A stretch of 6,065 nucleotides of DNA, taken from assembly GCA_027310925.1 (NCBI GenBank), contig DAICZX010000039.1, positions 1 through 6,065 on the forward strand, read 5' to 3'. The notes under the pieces are model-generated. The model saw only the letters and a program-made list of their open reading frames with translations. It was not told where the DNA came from and did not search any database. Origin of the DNA: Candidatus Parcubacteria bacterium (GTDB lineage: Bacteria > Patescibacteriota > Minisyncoccia > Phycocordibacterales > Phycocordibacteraceae). This document shows, piece by piece, positions 1 through 5,230 of the stretch (position 1 is its first letter; every line of letters starts with the position of its first letter). A program made the position numbers and the translations under genes.

Positions 1-2
1 TT

Positions 3-542
3 ATATTTGCGACTGTGTTGTTCTTTCTTTCTCCCTCGAAACCACAATCCTCTACGTCTGAGACGAGTGGGAATACTTCCGCGTTATTCCCGTCAAGTCA
101 ATCATTCTCGGTCGCGACAACATCAACTGGATCATCAAGCACCATGCTTATAAACGCGTCCGATGGCGGAACGGTTCTTACGAATGATTTTATCCACAAT
201 GGAGTTACACTTCCAGATACTGCTAACAGTGGTCGCTACCTTCTCGCGGGAAATCTTGGCTATTGCATCTCTGATGCTCAGCAATGTCAGGCCGGCACAA
301 CGACTAATTTCAACATTTTTTACAACAGTACAGATGACTCGTTCATTATCGCGCTTTTGGAGGAGCCATTAGGGCAAGTCCGACTTGAGGCGCAACAGTT
401 CCTAATGATGACCCTCGGCATCTCTCAGAACGAAATGTGTAGGCTTAATTACCGTATTGGTACAACATCTAATGTAAATTCATTTTATGGTGGCAAGAAT
501 CTCGGATTTAGTTTTTGTCCCAGGGCTACGGTTTTACCGTAA
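3..542 (+). CDS. Exported membrane-anchored protein of unknown function, 5' end missing
   Basis: The open frame enters from the left edge, so the true start is outside the window; the GTG at 15 is in frame but probably internal. The visible part is 179 residues. It begins with a hydrophobic stretch (IFATVLFFL) that looks like the end of a signal anchor or N-terminal transmembrane helix, then a low-complexity Ser/Thr-rich linker to about residue 50, then a folded-looking domain rich in Asn, Gly and Thr. Four cysteines lie in that domain (in YCISDAQQC, EMCRL and FSFCP), consistent with disulfides outside the membrane. The segment EPLGQVRLEAQQFL followed by LGISQNEMCRL, and the C-terminal NLGFSFCP, recall uncharacterised exported proteins of Patescibacteria, but that is from memory. 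Function is unknown; a surface or pilin-like role is only a guess. The TAA stop lies 17 bp inside the 3' end of convergent miaA. Confidence 0.75.
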   Translation: MFATVLFFLSPSKPQSSTSETSGNTSALFPSSQSFSVATTSTGSSSTMLINASDGGTVLTNDFIHNGVTLPDTANSGRYLLAGNLGYCISDAQQCQAGTTTNFNIFYNSTDDSFIIALLEEPLGQVRLEAQQFLMMTLGISQNEMCRLNYRIGTTSNVNSFYGGKNLGFSFCPRATVLP

Positions 543-1371
543 TGATATTTTCCTCATGAAGTTTGCGTAGCCATGCCTTTTGCCGTCGCGCATACTGCCA
601 AAGTTTTGCCGAAAGAGTAGGAAGGATTGATTCTTCAACTCGCTCCCCGCGTAGAAATTCACCAACGATTCGATATTCGAGCCCGAGTTCATTGAGTCGC
701 ACGTTACCAACCTGTTCATGCACACGCCGTACCTCTTCGATGAGCCCGCGTGCGAGTACGTTCGCGAGTCGTGCATTAATACGTGGCCGCAATTCTTCAC
801 GTGGAGGATCGATGACAATCCACTCAATTTCATATGTCGAATTGGGTCTTATACGTGCAGGGACTTTCCCAATTGCTTCGATAAGCTCAAGCGCGCGGAT
901 AAGTCGGCGACGGTTGCGCGGGTCGAGTTTCGCCGCTCGCTTAGGATCCTGCTGAAGAACACGCACGTAGAGTCCCTCGGTATCAATTTTTTCTAGAGAA
1001 TGGCGTAGCGGCAAGTTGAGAGGCGTTGGTGGCGGAAGTCCTTTGAAAAGTGCGTCAAAATAAAAATGTGTTCCTCCGACGAGAATCGGAAGTTTCTGGC
1101 GTGTAGAAATCTCTTTAATCAAGCGTGTTGCATCTTTGACAAAATTTCCTGCCGAGTAATTCTCGTTCGGATCACGTATGTCAATGAGGTGGTGCGGTAT
1201 ACCACGCATCTCTTCTGTGGTTATTTTCTCGGTCCCGATATCGAGTCCACGATATACTTGCCGTGAGTCAACCGAAATAACCTCGCCACCGCGTGCAAGT
1301 GCTTCCTTAACGCCACGGGCGGATTTGCCTGACGCCGTTGGTCCTGCGATAAGTAGGATTTGTTTCATCAT
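526..1371 (-). CDS. miaA: tRNA dimethylallyltransferase MiaA
   Basis: MiaA transfers a dimethylallyl group from DMAPP to N6 of A37 in tRNAs that read codons starting with U, the first step towards (ms2)i6A; it acts in the cytoplasm. The 281-residue product has the family signatures in order: P-loop GPTASGKS (10-17), SVDSRQVYRGLDIGT (33-47) with the catalytic-type Asp35, HHLIDIRDPNENYSA (60-74), LVGGTHFYF (97-105), DPRNRRRLIRALE (150-162), and C-terminal QYARRQKAWLRK (259-270). It is slightly shorter than the usual 300 or so residues. The usual AIGYKE-like motif is replaced by ELGLEYRIVGE (228-238). The start is the first of two tandem ATGs (1371 or 1368); no Shine-Dalgarno precedes it. The gene diverges from the peroxiredoxin gene, and its TAG stop overlaps the end of the convergent first gene. 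Identification is secure. Confidence 0.96.
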   Translation of the reverse strand: MMKQILLIAGPTASGKSARGVKEALARGGEVISVDSRQVYRGLDIGTEKITTEEMRGIPHHLIDIRDPNENYSAGNFVKDATRLIKEISTRQKLPILVGGTHFYFDALFKGLPPPTPLNLPLRHSLEKIDTEGLYVRVLQQDPKRAAKLDPRNRRRLIRALELIEAIGKVPARIRPNSTYEIEWIVIDPPREELRPRINARLANVLARGLIEEVRRVHEQVGNVRLNELGLEYRIVGEFLRGERVEESILPTLSAKLWQYARRQKAWLRKLHEENIITVKP

Positions 1372-1381
1372 CAGGCGGAAA

Positions 1382-1390
1382 TGGTATCAT
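1382..1390 (+). promoter_or_regulatory. Candidate extended -10 promoter of the peroxiredoxin gene
   Basis: TGGTATCAT matches the extended -10 pattern TGnTATAAT with one mismatch and lies 34 bp before the peroxiredoxin ATG. The -35 region falls inside the start of miaA and is poor (GTTTCA at 1362-1367), as is common for extended -10 promoters. The predicted leader is about 28 nt and contains no Shine-Dalgarno. Confidence 0.4.
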
Positions 1391-1414
1391 AGGTTTAACT
1401 TAATCGAGTAACCA
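1386..1414 (-). promoter_or_regulatory. Candidate miaA promoter, nearly leaderless
   Basis: Read leftwards, a TATGAT -10 (1391-1386, five of six consensus bases) follows a weak TGGTTA -35 (1414-1409) at a 17-bp spacing. Transcription would start near 1379, giving a leader of about 8 nt before the ATG at 1371. The -10 overlaps the rightward -10 proposed for the peroxiredoxin gene. The call rests on consensus matching by eye only. Confidence 0.35.
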
Positions 1415-1424
1415 GAAATTTATT

Positions 1425-2084
1425 ATGAAAGAAACAAAAAGTAACTATTGTGAGCATTGTGGTGAGTTCCATGACGCAGTGCGTGATTACACTTCACAGG
1501 TAAAGGTAAGTGAGGCAGTACCTGATCTCGAGTTCGAGGTCTATCAGAAGGATACTATTACAACTATGAGCTTCTCGAAATTGCGCGGGAAGTGGATCGT
1601 TCTTGTTTTTTATCCTGCGGATTTTACGTTTGTCTGTCCGACTGAACTTGAGGAACTTGCAAAATTATATCCTAAGTTTCAATCGCTCAATGCCGAAATT
1701 ATCTCGGTCTCTTCAGATACTGTTTTTACGCACAAGGCGTGGCATGACACTTCAGAAGGCATTAAAGAAATTAACTACCCGATGGCAGCTGACCCCTCTG
1801 GGAAGCTCGCGTATGCGTTCGGTGTTCTCGTTGAGGGTGGTGAGGCAGTATTAACGCCGGATGAGGGATTGGCACTTCGCGGAACATTCATCATTGATCC
1901 TTCTGGTATGCTTCGCGCGATGGAGATCAATGATAACTCGATGGGACGCAAAGCTGCTGAGACACTCCGGAAACTTCAGGCGGCACAATACGTTGAAACA
2001 CACAAAGGGAAAGTTTGTCCTGCATCTTGGGAACCAGGTGATGACACTCTTGAGCCCGGTCTTGATCTAGTAGGGAAGTTGTAA
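1425..2084 (+). CDS. 2-Cys peroxiredoxin, AhpC/Prx1 family, with N-terminal CxxC extension
   Basis: The product (219 aa) should reduce H2O2, organic hydroperoxides or peroxynitrite in the cytoplasm with thiol reducing power. The active-site loop FYPADFTFVCPTEL holds the universal Pro64, Thr68 and peroxidatic Cys71; the catalytic Arg is Arg152 in ALRGTFIIDP. The resolving cysteine is Cys198 in GKVCPASWEPG, the typical 2-Cys C-terminal motif. Typical AhpC is about 187 aa. The extra length is mainly an N-terminal extension of some 27 residues carrying NYCEHCGEFH (Cys9, Cys12, with His11 and His16 nearby), which could bind a metal or act as an extra redox pair; this is unproven. No AhpF-like or thioredoxin reductase gene is next to it, so the reductant is unknown. 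The ATG at 1425 is the first in frame, with no Shine-Dalgarno. It ends with TAA. The symbol ahpC would be reasonable but the subtype is uncertain. Confidence 0.95.
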   Translation: MKETKSNYCEHCGEFHDAVRDYTSQVKVSEAVPDLEFEVYQKDTITTMSFSKLRGKWIVLVFYPADFTFVCPTELEELAKLYPKFQSLNAEIISVSSDTVFTHKAWHDTSEGIKEINYPMAADPSGKLAYAFGVLVEGGEAVLTPDEGLALRGTFIIDPSGMLRAMEINDNSMGRKAAETLRKLQAAQYVETHKGKVCPASWEPGDDTLEPGLDLVGKL

Positions 2085-2201
2085 AGTCTTGAGACGAATT
2101 CAATTTCGGTTACTTTCTAAATATATGGATAGTTCTAATCCGTGAAGTATGGACCATCGTCAAAGTACAGGGTCAAATTTAAAATCTAATCTCTACTATA
2201 G
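2085..2201. other. Convergent intergenic region with no recognised element
   Basis: This 117-bp AT-rich stretch separates the peroxiredoxin gene (rightward) from tRNA-Leu (leftward). A four-base GGAT/ATCC inverted repeat near 2128-2142 is too weak, and has no T-run, to call a terminator. No convincing small open frame was seen. Confidence 0.5.
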
Positions 2202-2283
2202 TGCCGGGAGAGAGACTCGAACTCTCATGTCTTGCGACGACGGGTTTTGAATCCGTTGCGTCTACCAATTCCGCCATCCCGGC
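2202..2283 (-). tRNA. tRNA-Leu (anticodon CAA)
   Basis: The reverse strand folds as a class II tRNA of 82 nt. The acceptor stem GCCGGGA/TCCCGGC (2283-2277 with 2209-2203) is fully paired and the discriminator base is A (2202). The D stem is GCG/CGC with TTGGTAGA in the loop, the T arm is GAGAG-TTCGAGT-CTCTC, and the long variable arm has a GTC-GCAA-GAC hairpin, typical of leucine tRNAs. The anticodon loop TTCAAAA gives anticodon CAA (2249-2247), reading UUG. The base pair closing the anticodon loop is A31-C39, a mismatch. CCA is not encoded (the next bases are CTA), so a CCA-adding enzyme is required. A36, A37 and A38 make it a likely MiaA substrate. No clear promoter was found in the 73 bp shared with parB. 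Confidence 0.95.
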
Positions 2284-2320
2284 GATTAACAAACAGCACA
2301 CTTCATTGCACAGTACCATT

Positions 2321-2349
2321 TCGCCACCATATTTTCATCATGTTAGAAT
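2321..2349 (+). promoter_or_regulatory. Candidate leaderless promoter of parB
   Basis: A TCGCCA -35 (2321-2326, four of six consensus bases) is followed after 17 bp by TAGAAT (2344-2349, five of six), with a TG one base upstream giving an extended -10 (TGTTAGAAT). Only 7 bp separate the -10 from the parB ATG at 2357, so transcription should begin at or next to the start codon. This supports both a leaderless mRNA and the chosen start. Confidence 0.55.
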
Positions 2350-2356
2350 TGTACTA

Positions 2357-3361
2357 ATGGACGATAATACGCGTTATGTACCAACAAAATATGACTCGGT
2401 CTTCTGGATCGAGGTTGATCGAATAGTTCCGAACCCATATCAGCCGCGTCGTGATTTCAGTGAGGAGGGTCTGAAATCACTCGCGGAAAGCATTCGTCAA
2501 TATGGCGTGTTGATGCCTCTTGTTGTCAGTCGTACTGACGTTGAGAAGCCCGAGGGCGGCCTTGAAAGCGTGTATGAGCTCATTGCTGGAGAACGACGAC
2601 TCCGCGCTTCAAAGCTCGCGGGCCTCAAGCAAATACCGGTAGTTATTCGCCAAGGAGATAGTAACCTCACGAAACTCGAACTCGCGATTATTGAGAATCT
2701 CCAGCGCGAGGACCTGAATGCGATTGATCGGGCAAAAGCCCTTCAAAAACTTATCGAGGAATTTGGCATCTCGCATGCCGAGGCAGCAGCGAAGATTGGT
2801 AAAAGCCGTGAATATATCTCAAATAGTCTCCGCCTCCTCTCCCTCCCCGAACATATGCAAAGCGCTATTGTCGGAAAAGAAATAAATGAAGGACATGCTC
2901 GCCCGCTTTTGGCACTGAATAATCGTCCAGAAGAGCGTGAGACTCTCTTTAGAGAAATAATCTTAAAAAAACTTCCAGTTCGTGCCGCAGAACGTATTGC
3001 ACGATCAATTGCGCAAGAGCGTGTACGTCCCCATCACCGCAAAACGCCCGAGATGGTTGAAATCGAAAAATCTTTAACCCAGACTTTGGGTACGCGCGTT
3101 ATTATCGAGACAAACGCCGAGGGAGGCCGCTTACTTATTGAGTTCTTTTCGCCAGACGATCTTTCGCATCTAGCAACTATGCTTGCCGCTGAACAATCGA
3201 TAGGAATTGTAAACAATGCTCTACAGAAAAGAAACATCACGTTAGTTTCGCCGCCTGTTTTCGAGAACACTACTCAATTGTCAGTTGACCCTGTTCTCCC
3301 AGATGCACCCGAGGAACCCAATGATGATGGGTTGTATTCAGTAATCGACTTTACAGTTTGA
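2357..3361 (+). CDS. parB: ParB/Spo0J-family partition protein
   Basis: ParB proteins bind parS sites, use CTP to load and slide as clamps on DNA, and recruit ParA and SMC for chromosome or plasmid segregation. The 334-residue product has the N-terminal ParB domain (about 17-110): IVPNPYQPRRDF (23-34), QYGVLMPLVV (48-57) and the CTP-binding-type motif AGERRLRASKLAG (77-89). ENLQREDLNAIDRA (113-126) and a helix-turn-helix around FGISHAEAAAKIGKSREYISNSLRLLSLP (136-164, given in part) follow. Residues 230-295 resemble a dimerisation domain, and residues 300-334 are an acidic, Pro-rich tail ending DFTV. ATG 2357 is chosen over an in-frame GTG at 2201, which would read through the antisense of tRNA-Leu. 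No parA or convincing parS site is visible here. The gene converges on rel with a 16-bp gap. Confidence 0.93.
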   Translation: MDDNTRYVPTKYDSVFWIEVDRIVPNPYQPRRDFSEEGLKSLAESIRQYGVLMPLVVSRTDVEKPEGGLESVYELIAGERRLRASKLAGLKQIPVVIRQGDSNLTKLELAIIENLQREDLNAIDRAKALQKLIEEFGISHAEAAAKIGKSREYISNSLRLLSLPEHMQSAIVGKEINEGHARPLLALNNRPEERETLFREIILKKLPVRAAERIARSIAQERVRPHHRKTPEMVEIEKSLTQTLGTRVIIETNAEGGRLLIEFFSPDDLSHLATMLAAEQSIGIVNNALQKRNITLVSPPVFENTTQLSVDPVLPDAPEEPNDDGLYSVIDFTV

Positions 3362-3377
3362 AATAATTCGGCAGATT

Positions 3378-3845
3378 TCATCTCCTATTCACTCGGTGCG
3401 AACGATGACGGCGTGATTCTTTCGTCGGTTCAGTCATCCCAAGTGCGGAACGGATACATCTGCGCGCAAGTGATGTCCTGGCAATCTCGAGCCATTTTTG
3501 CGAGGGATGCGCTCCGTCGCGTCGTAATATTTCGACGACCTCACCGTTACCGAGCACAGTATCAAAAGAGACAAGTTTCCCGTTTACTTTCGCACCCTGG
3601 AGATGGTCTCCGAGGTCGCTGTGTATTGCATAGGCGAAGTCAATCGGCGTCGACGCAGTAGGCAAATCAATAACATCCCCTTTCGGGGTGAAAACGAACA
3701 CGCGATGGGAGAAAAAATCTTCCTTAAGTCCATCAACAAAGTCCTCACTCCCTACGACTTCTGCATGTGCTTCAGCAAGCTCGGCAAGCCAGGGAGGTAC
3801 CTTCGCGACACTCGCTTTCTCCCCGTCGTTTTTAGAGACCTTCAT
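3378..3845 (-). CDS. TGS-domain 3' part of an interrupted rel gene
   Basis: This 155-residue frame is the in-phase continuation of the rel frame after an internal TAA: five sense codons (LIPTL) separate the stop from this ATG. It encodes the linker (PPWLAELAEAHAEV, SEDFVDGLKEDFF) and a TGS domain (48-108): HRVFVFTPKGDVIDLPTAS, TPIDFAYAIHSDLG and GAKVNGKLV. His75 in AYAIHSD aligns with the TGS histidine that contacts the tRNA CCA end in ribosome-bound RelA (family knowledge). A helix (QKWLEIARTSLARRCIRSAL) and a basic tail follow. The zinc-finger and ACT domains of full-length Rel are absent. No Shine-Dalgarno precedes the ATG, so expression would need readthrough, reinitiation or an intact allele. 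It ends with TGA, 16 bp from the end of convergent parB. Confidence 0.8.
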   Translation of the reverse strand: MKVSKNDGEKASVAKVPPWLAELAEAHAEVVGSEDFVDGLKEDFFSHRVFVFTPKGDVIDLPTASTPIDFAYAIHSDLGDHLQGAKVNGKLVSFDTVLGNGEVVEILRRDGAHPSQKWLEIARTSLARRCIRSALGMTEPTKESRRHRSHRVNRR

Positions 3846-3860
3846 GAGCGTTGGGATAAG

Positions 3861-3863
3861 TTA
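3861..3863 (-). other. In-frame TAA interrupting rel
   Basis: The rel frame reads FSWVR, TAA, LIPTLMKVSK without any change of phase. In Rel/RelA relatives this point is W-[VL]-R-[QK]-L, so the stop sits at a Gln or Lys codon. CAA to TAA is a single C-to-T change on the coding strand, a G-to-A at plus-strand base 3863. TAA ends the peroxiredoxin gene and the first gene, so recoding of TAA is unlikely. Confidence 0.85.
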
Positions 3864-4967
3864 ACGGACCCAAGAAAAAGAGAGTGATGAAAATCTACTT
3901 TTCTGTGCCTTTTCTTCGAGTTTCCCTACCTTTTCCCTTAGTTGTTTATAAGACATGTGCGACGCAATACCAAATTGTGCGCGTCGATGCATTTCCTCAG
4001 TACGGATTTGGATCTCGACAATACCTGCTTCTGGCGTTACGACAGTTGTATGGAGCGATTGGTAACCGTTCGGTTTCGGGAAGGCAATATAATCCTTAAA
4101 TTCTCCCGGTAACGGTTTATAAAGGGCATGCACAGTGCCAAGCGTTGCGTAACAGTCTTCGATGGTTGGGACGATTACACGCAGAGCGGCGATGTCGTGG
4201 ATGAGATTGATGTCATCATGTTTCCTTCTCAGTTTTTGGTGTAAGCTCCAAAGTCCTTTCATTCGAATGTCGGTACGAAACGTTGTTAAACCTTTTTTCG
4301 CAAGTTGTTGTTTCAGTTCTTTCTGCACTTTTGCGAGCCCATCTTCCGTCTCCTTTGTTTTCAATTTACGTACCTCGGCGACATGAGTAGCAGCATCGGG
4401 GTCGACAAAAGGGAACGCAAGATCTTCGAGAATGTTTTTCATTTTCCCAATTCCGAGACGGTCGGCGATAGGTGCATAGATCTCAAGTGTTTCAAGCGCG
4501 ATGCGACGACGCTTGTGCTCCGGCACATGCTTTAATGTCTGCATATTATGTTTGCGGTCGGCAAGCTTCACGATAAGTACACGAATGTCACTCGCTGTCG
4601 CGACAAGGAGTCGTCGAAGACTCTCGGCATGGCGTTCTGCGCCGCGATATTTATGTGTGCCGAGTTTCGTTACACCATCGACAATGAAAAGTAGGTCCTT
4701 CCCAAATTCCTTTTCAACATCTGCGCGTGAAATGCAGCCGTCTTCGACCGCGTCATGCAGTAGCCCTGCGGCAATAGTCGTCGCATCCATACCATACTCC
4801 GCGAGAATCTTTGCGGTAGCTGCTGGATGAGTAAAGTAAGGCTCGCCCGAATAGCGGGTTTGCCCCCCGTGTGCCTTCTTGGAATATTCGTACGCGTTCT
4901 CAACAAGCGCGATATCCTCGGGCGATGGTGTCGACATCTCGCCAATAATCTCCTTGACGGTCGTCAT
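3861..4967 (-). CDS. rel: Bifunctional (p)ppGpp synthetase/hydrolase, HD and synthetase domains (Rel, cut by a stop codon)
   Basis: Rel makes and degrades the stringent-response alarmone (p)ppGpp. The 368 residues hold an HD hydrolase domain (about 20-185) with TRYSGEPYFTHP (His47), LLHDAVEDG (His71, Asp72, Glu75, Asp76) and VKLADRKHNMQT (Asp137, Asn141), all intact. The synthetase domain (about 220-340) has RMKGLWSLHQKL, IHDIAALRVIV (Asp258), FKDYIAFPKPNGYQSLHTTV and VEIQIRTEEMH (Glu318), so both activities look possible. The position that is RxKD in bifunctional Rel and ExDD in synthetase-only RelA reads EFKD (289-292). The frame ends at a TAA inside the conserved WVR(Q)L linker; the TGS domain follows in phase at 3845-3378, giving 529 residues for the undivided gene. 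The start ATG is 8 bp after a perfect TATAAT, with no Shine-Dalgarno. The fragment may be functional without TGS control, or the gene may be decaying. Confidence 0.9.
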   Translation of the reverse strand: MTTVKEIIGEMSTPSPEDIALVENAYEYSKKAHGGQTRYSGEPYFTHPAATAKILAEYGMDATTIAAGLLHDAVEDGCISRADVEKEFGKDLLFIVDGVTKLGTHKYRGAERHAESLRRLLVATASDIRVLIVKLADRKHNMQTLKHVPEHKRRRIALETLEIYAPIADRLGIGKMKNILEDLAFPFVDPDAATHVAEVRKLKTKETEDGLAKVQKELKQQLAKKGLTTFRTDIRMKGLWSLHQKLRRKHDDINLIHDIAALRVIVPTIEDCYATLGTVHALYKPLPGEFKDYIAFPKPNGYQSLHTTVVTPEAGIVEIQIRTEEMHRRAQFGIASHMSYKQLREKVGKLEEKAQKSRFSSLSFSWVR

Positions 4968-4975
4968 AAGCGGGC

Positions 4976-5004
4976 ATTATACACCCAACATTTTATTTTC
5001 TCAC
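4976..5004 (-). promoter_or_regulatory. Candidate leaderless promoter of rel
   Basis: Read leftwards, GTGAGA (5004-4999, four of six -35 consensus bases) precedes a perfect TATAAT -10 (4981-4976) at a 17-bp spacing. The rel ATG (4967) begins after only 8 bp, so the transcript should start at or next to the start codon. This is the strongest promoter match in the window. Confidence 0.6.
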
Positions 5005-5014
5005 ACTCGAGAAA

Positions 5015-5023
5015 TGTCATAAT
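5015..5023 (+). promoter_or_regulatory. Candidate extended -10 for the small membrane-protein gene
   Basis: TGTCATAAT matches TGnTATAAT except for one base and lies 15 bp before the TTG start at 5039, diverging from the rel promoter. No good -35 is present. Evidence is limited to this match. Confidence 0.3.
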
Positions 5024-5038
5024 TACCACAAGAACTAT

Positions 5039-5230
5039 TTGTACATTGGCTTTTTGTTACTTCTCATTCAATTAGGTGGCCGTATAAGCATTAGTATAGC
5101 GAATCCAATCATTCCTCCCACATTTTTCCTCATGGTCATGTACTTTGGTCCAATAATGATTACGATTCTATATTTGTATCTCGGATACAAAGCATTCCAT
5201 CAGGGTGTACGGATGGGGGTGTTTTCTTAG
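5039..5230 (+). CDS. Small hydrophobic membrane protein, 5' part of a frameshifted gene
   Basis: I do not recognise this family. The 63-residue frame from TTG 5039 encodes a hydrophobic N-terminus (IGFLLLLIQLGG), a polar loop with NPIIPP, a strong transmembrane segment (FFLMVMYFGPIMITILYLYLGY, partly quoted) and a cytoplasmic-looking KAFHQGVR loop. It ends at TAG 5228-5230 just after a GGGGG run. The -1 frame from that run continues as another transmembrane segment to 5313, so this is most likely the front part of a three-helix protein of about 91 residues. No in-frame ATG exists near the 5' end, so the TTG start is uncertain; the frame is open further upstream but offers no better start. It diverges from rel across about 70 bp and converges on topA. 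It is AT-rich compared with topA. Confidence 0.5.
   Translation: MYIGFLLLLIQLGGRISISIANPIIPPTFFLMVMYFGPIMITILYLYLGYKAFHQGVRMGVFS

Noticed and set aside
796..811. Palindrome TTCACGTG resembling the parS core
   Set aside because: Only about 11 of 16 bases match the parS consensus and it lies inside miaA coding sequence, so chance is the better explanation.
563..955. Long open frame on the plus strand opposite miaA
   Set aside because: It is a low-complexity Ser/Arg-rich shadow of the miaA coding frame; other overlapping frames opposite rel, parB and topA were rejected for the same reason.
2126..2144. Possible hairpin terminator after the peroxiredoxin gene
   Set aside because: The stem is four base pairs with a seven-base loop and no T-run on either strand.
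2281..2291. GTTAAT on the minus strand as the tRNA-Leu -10
   Set aside because: It ends only about two bases before the mature tRNA 5' end, leaving no room for a transcription start upstream.
2201..2356. GTG start at 2201 giving a 386-residue ParB
   Set aside because: The first 52 residues are the antisense of tRNA-Leu and its leader; the ATG at 2357 directly follows a good promoter and begins the ParB-like sequence.
3861..3863. Alternative genetic code with TAA read as Gln
   Set aside because: TAA ends the peroxiredoxin gene right after its conserved C-terminal region and also ends the first gene; no other gene has internal TAA.
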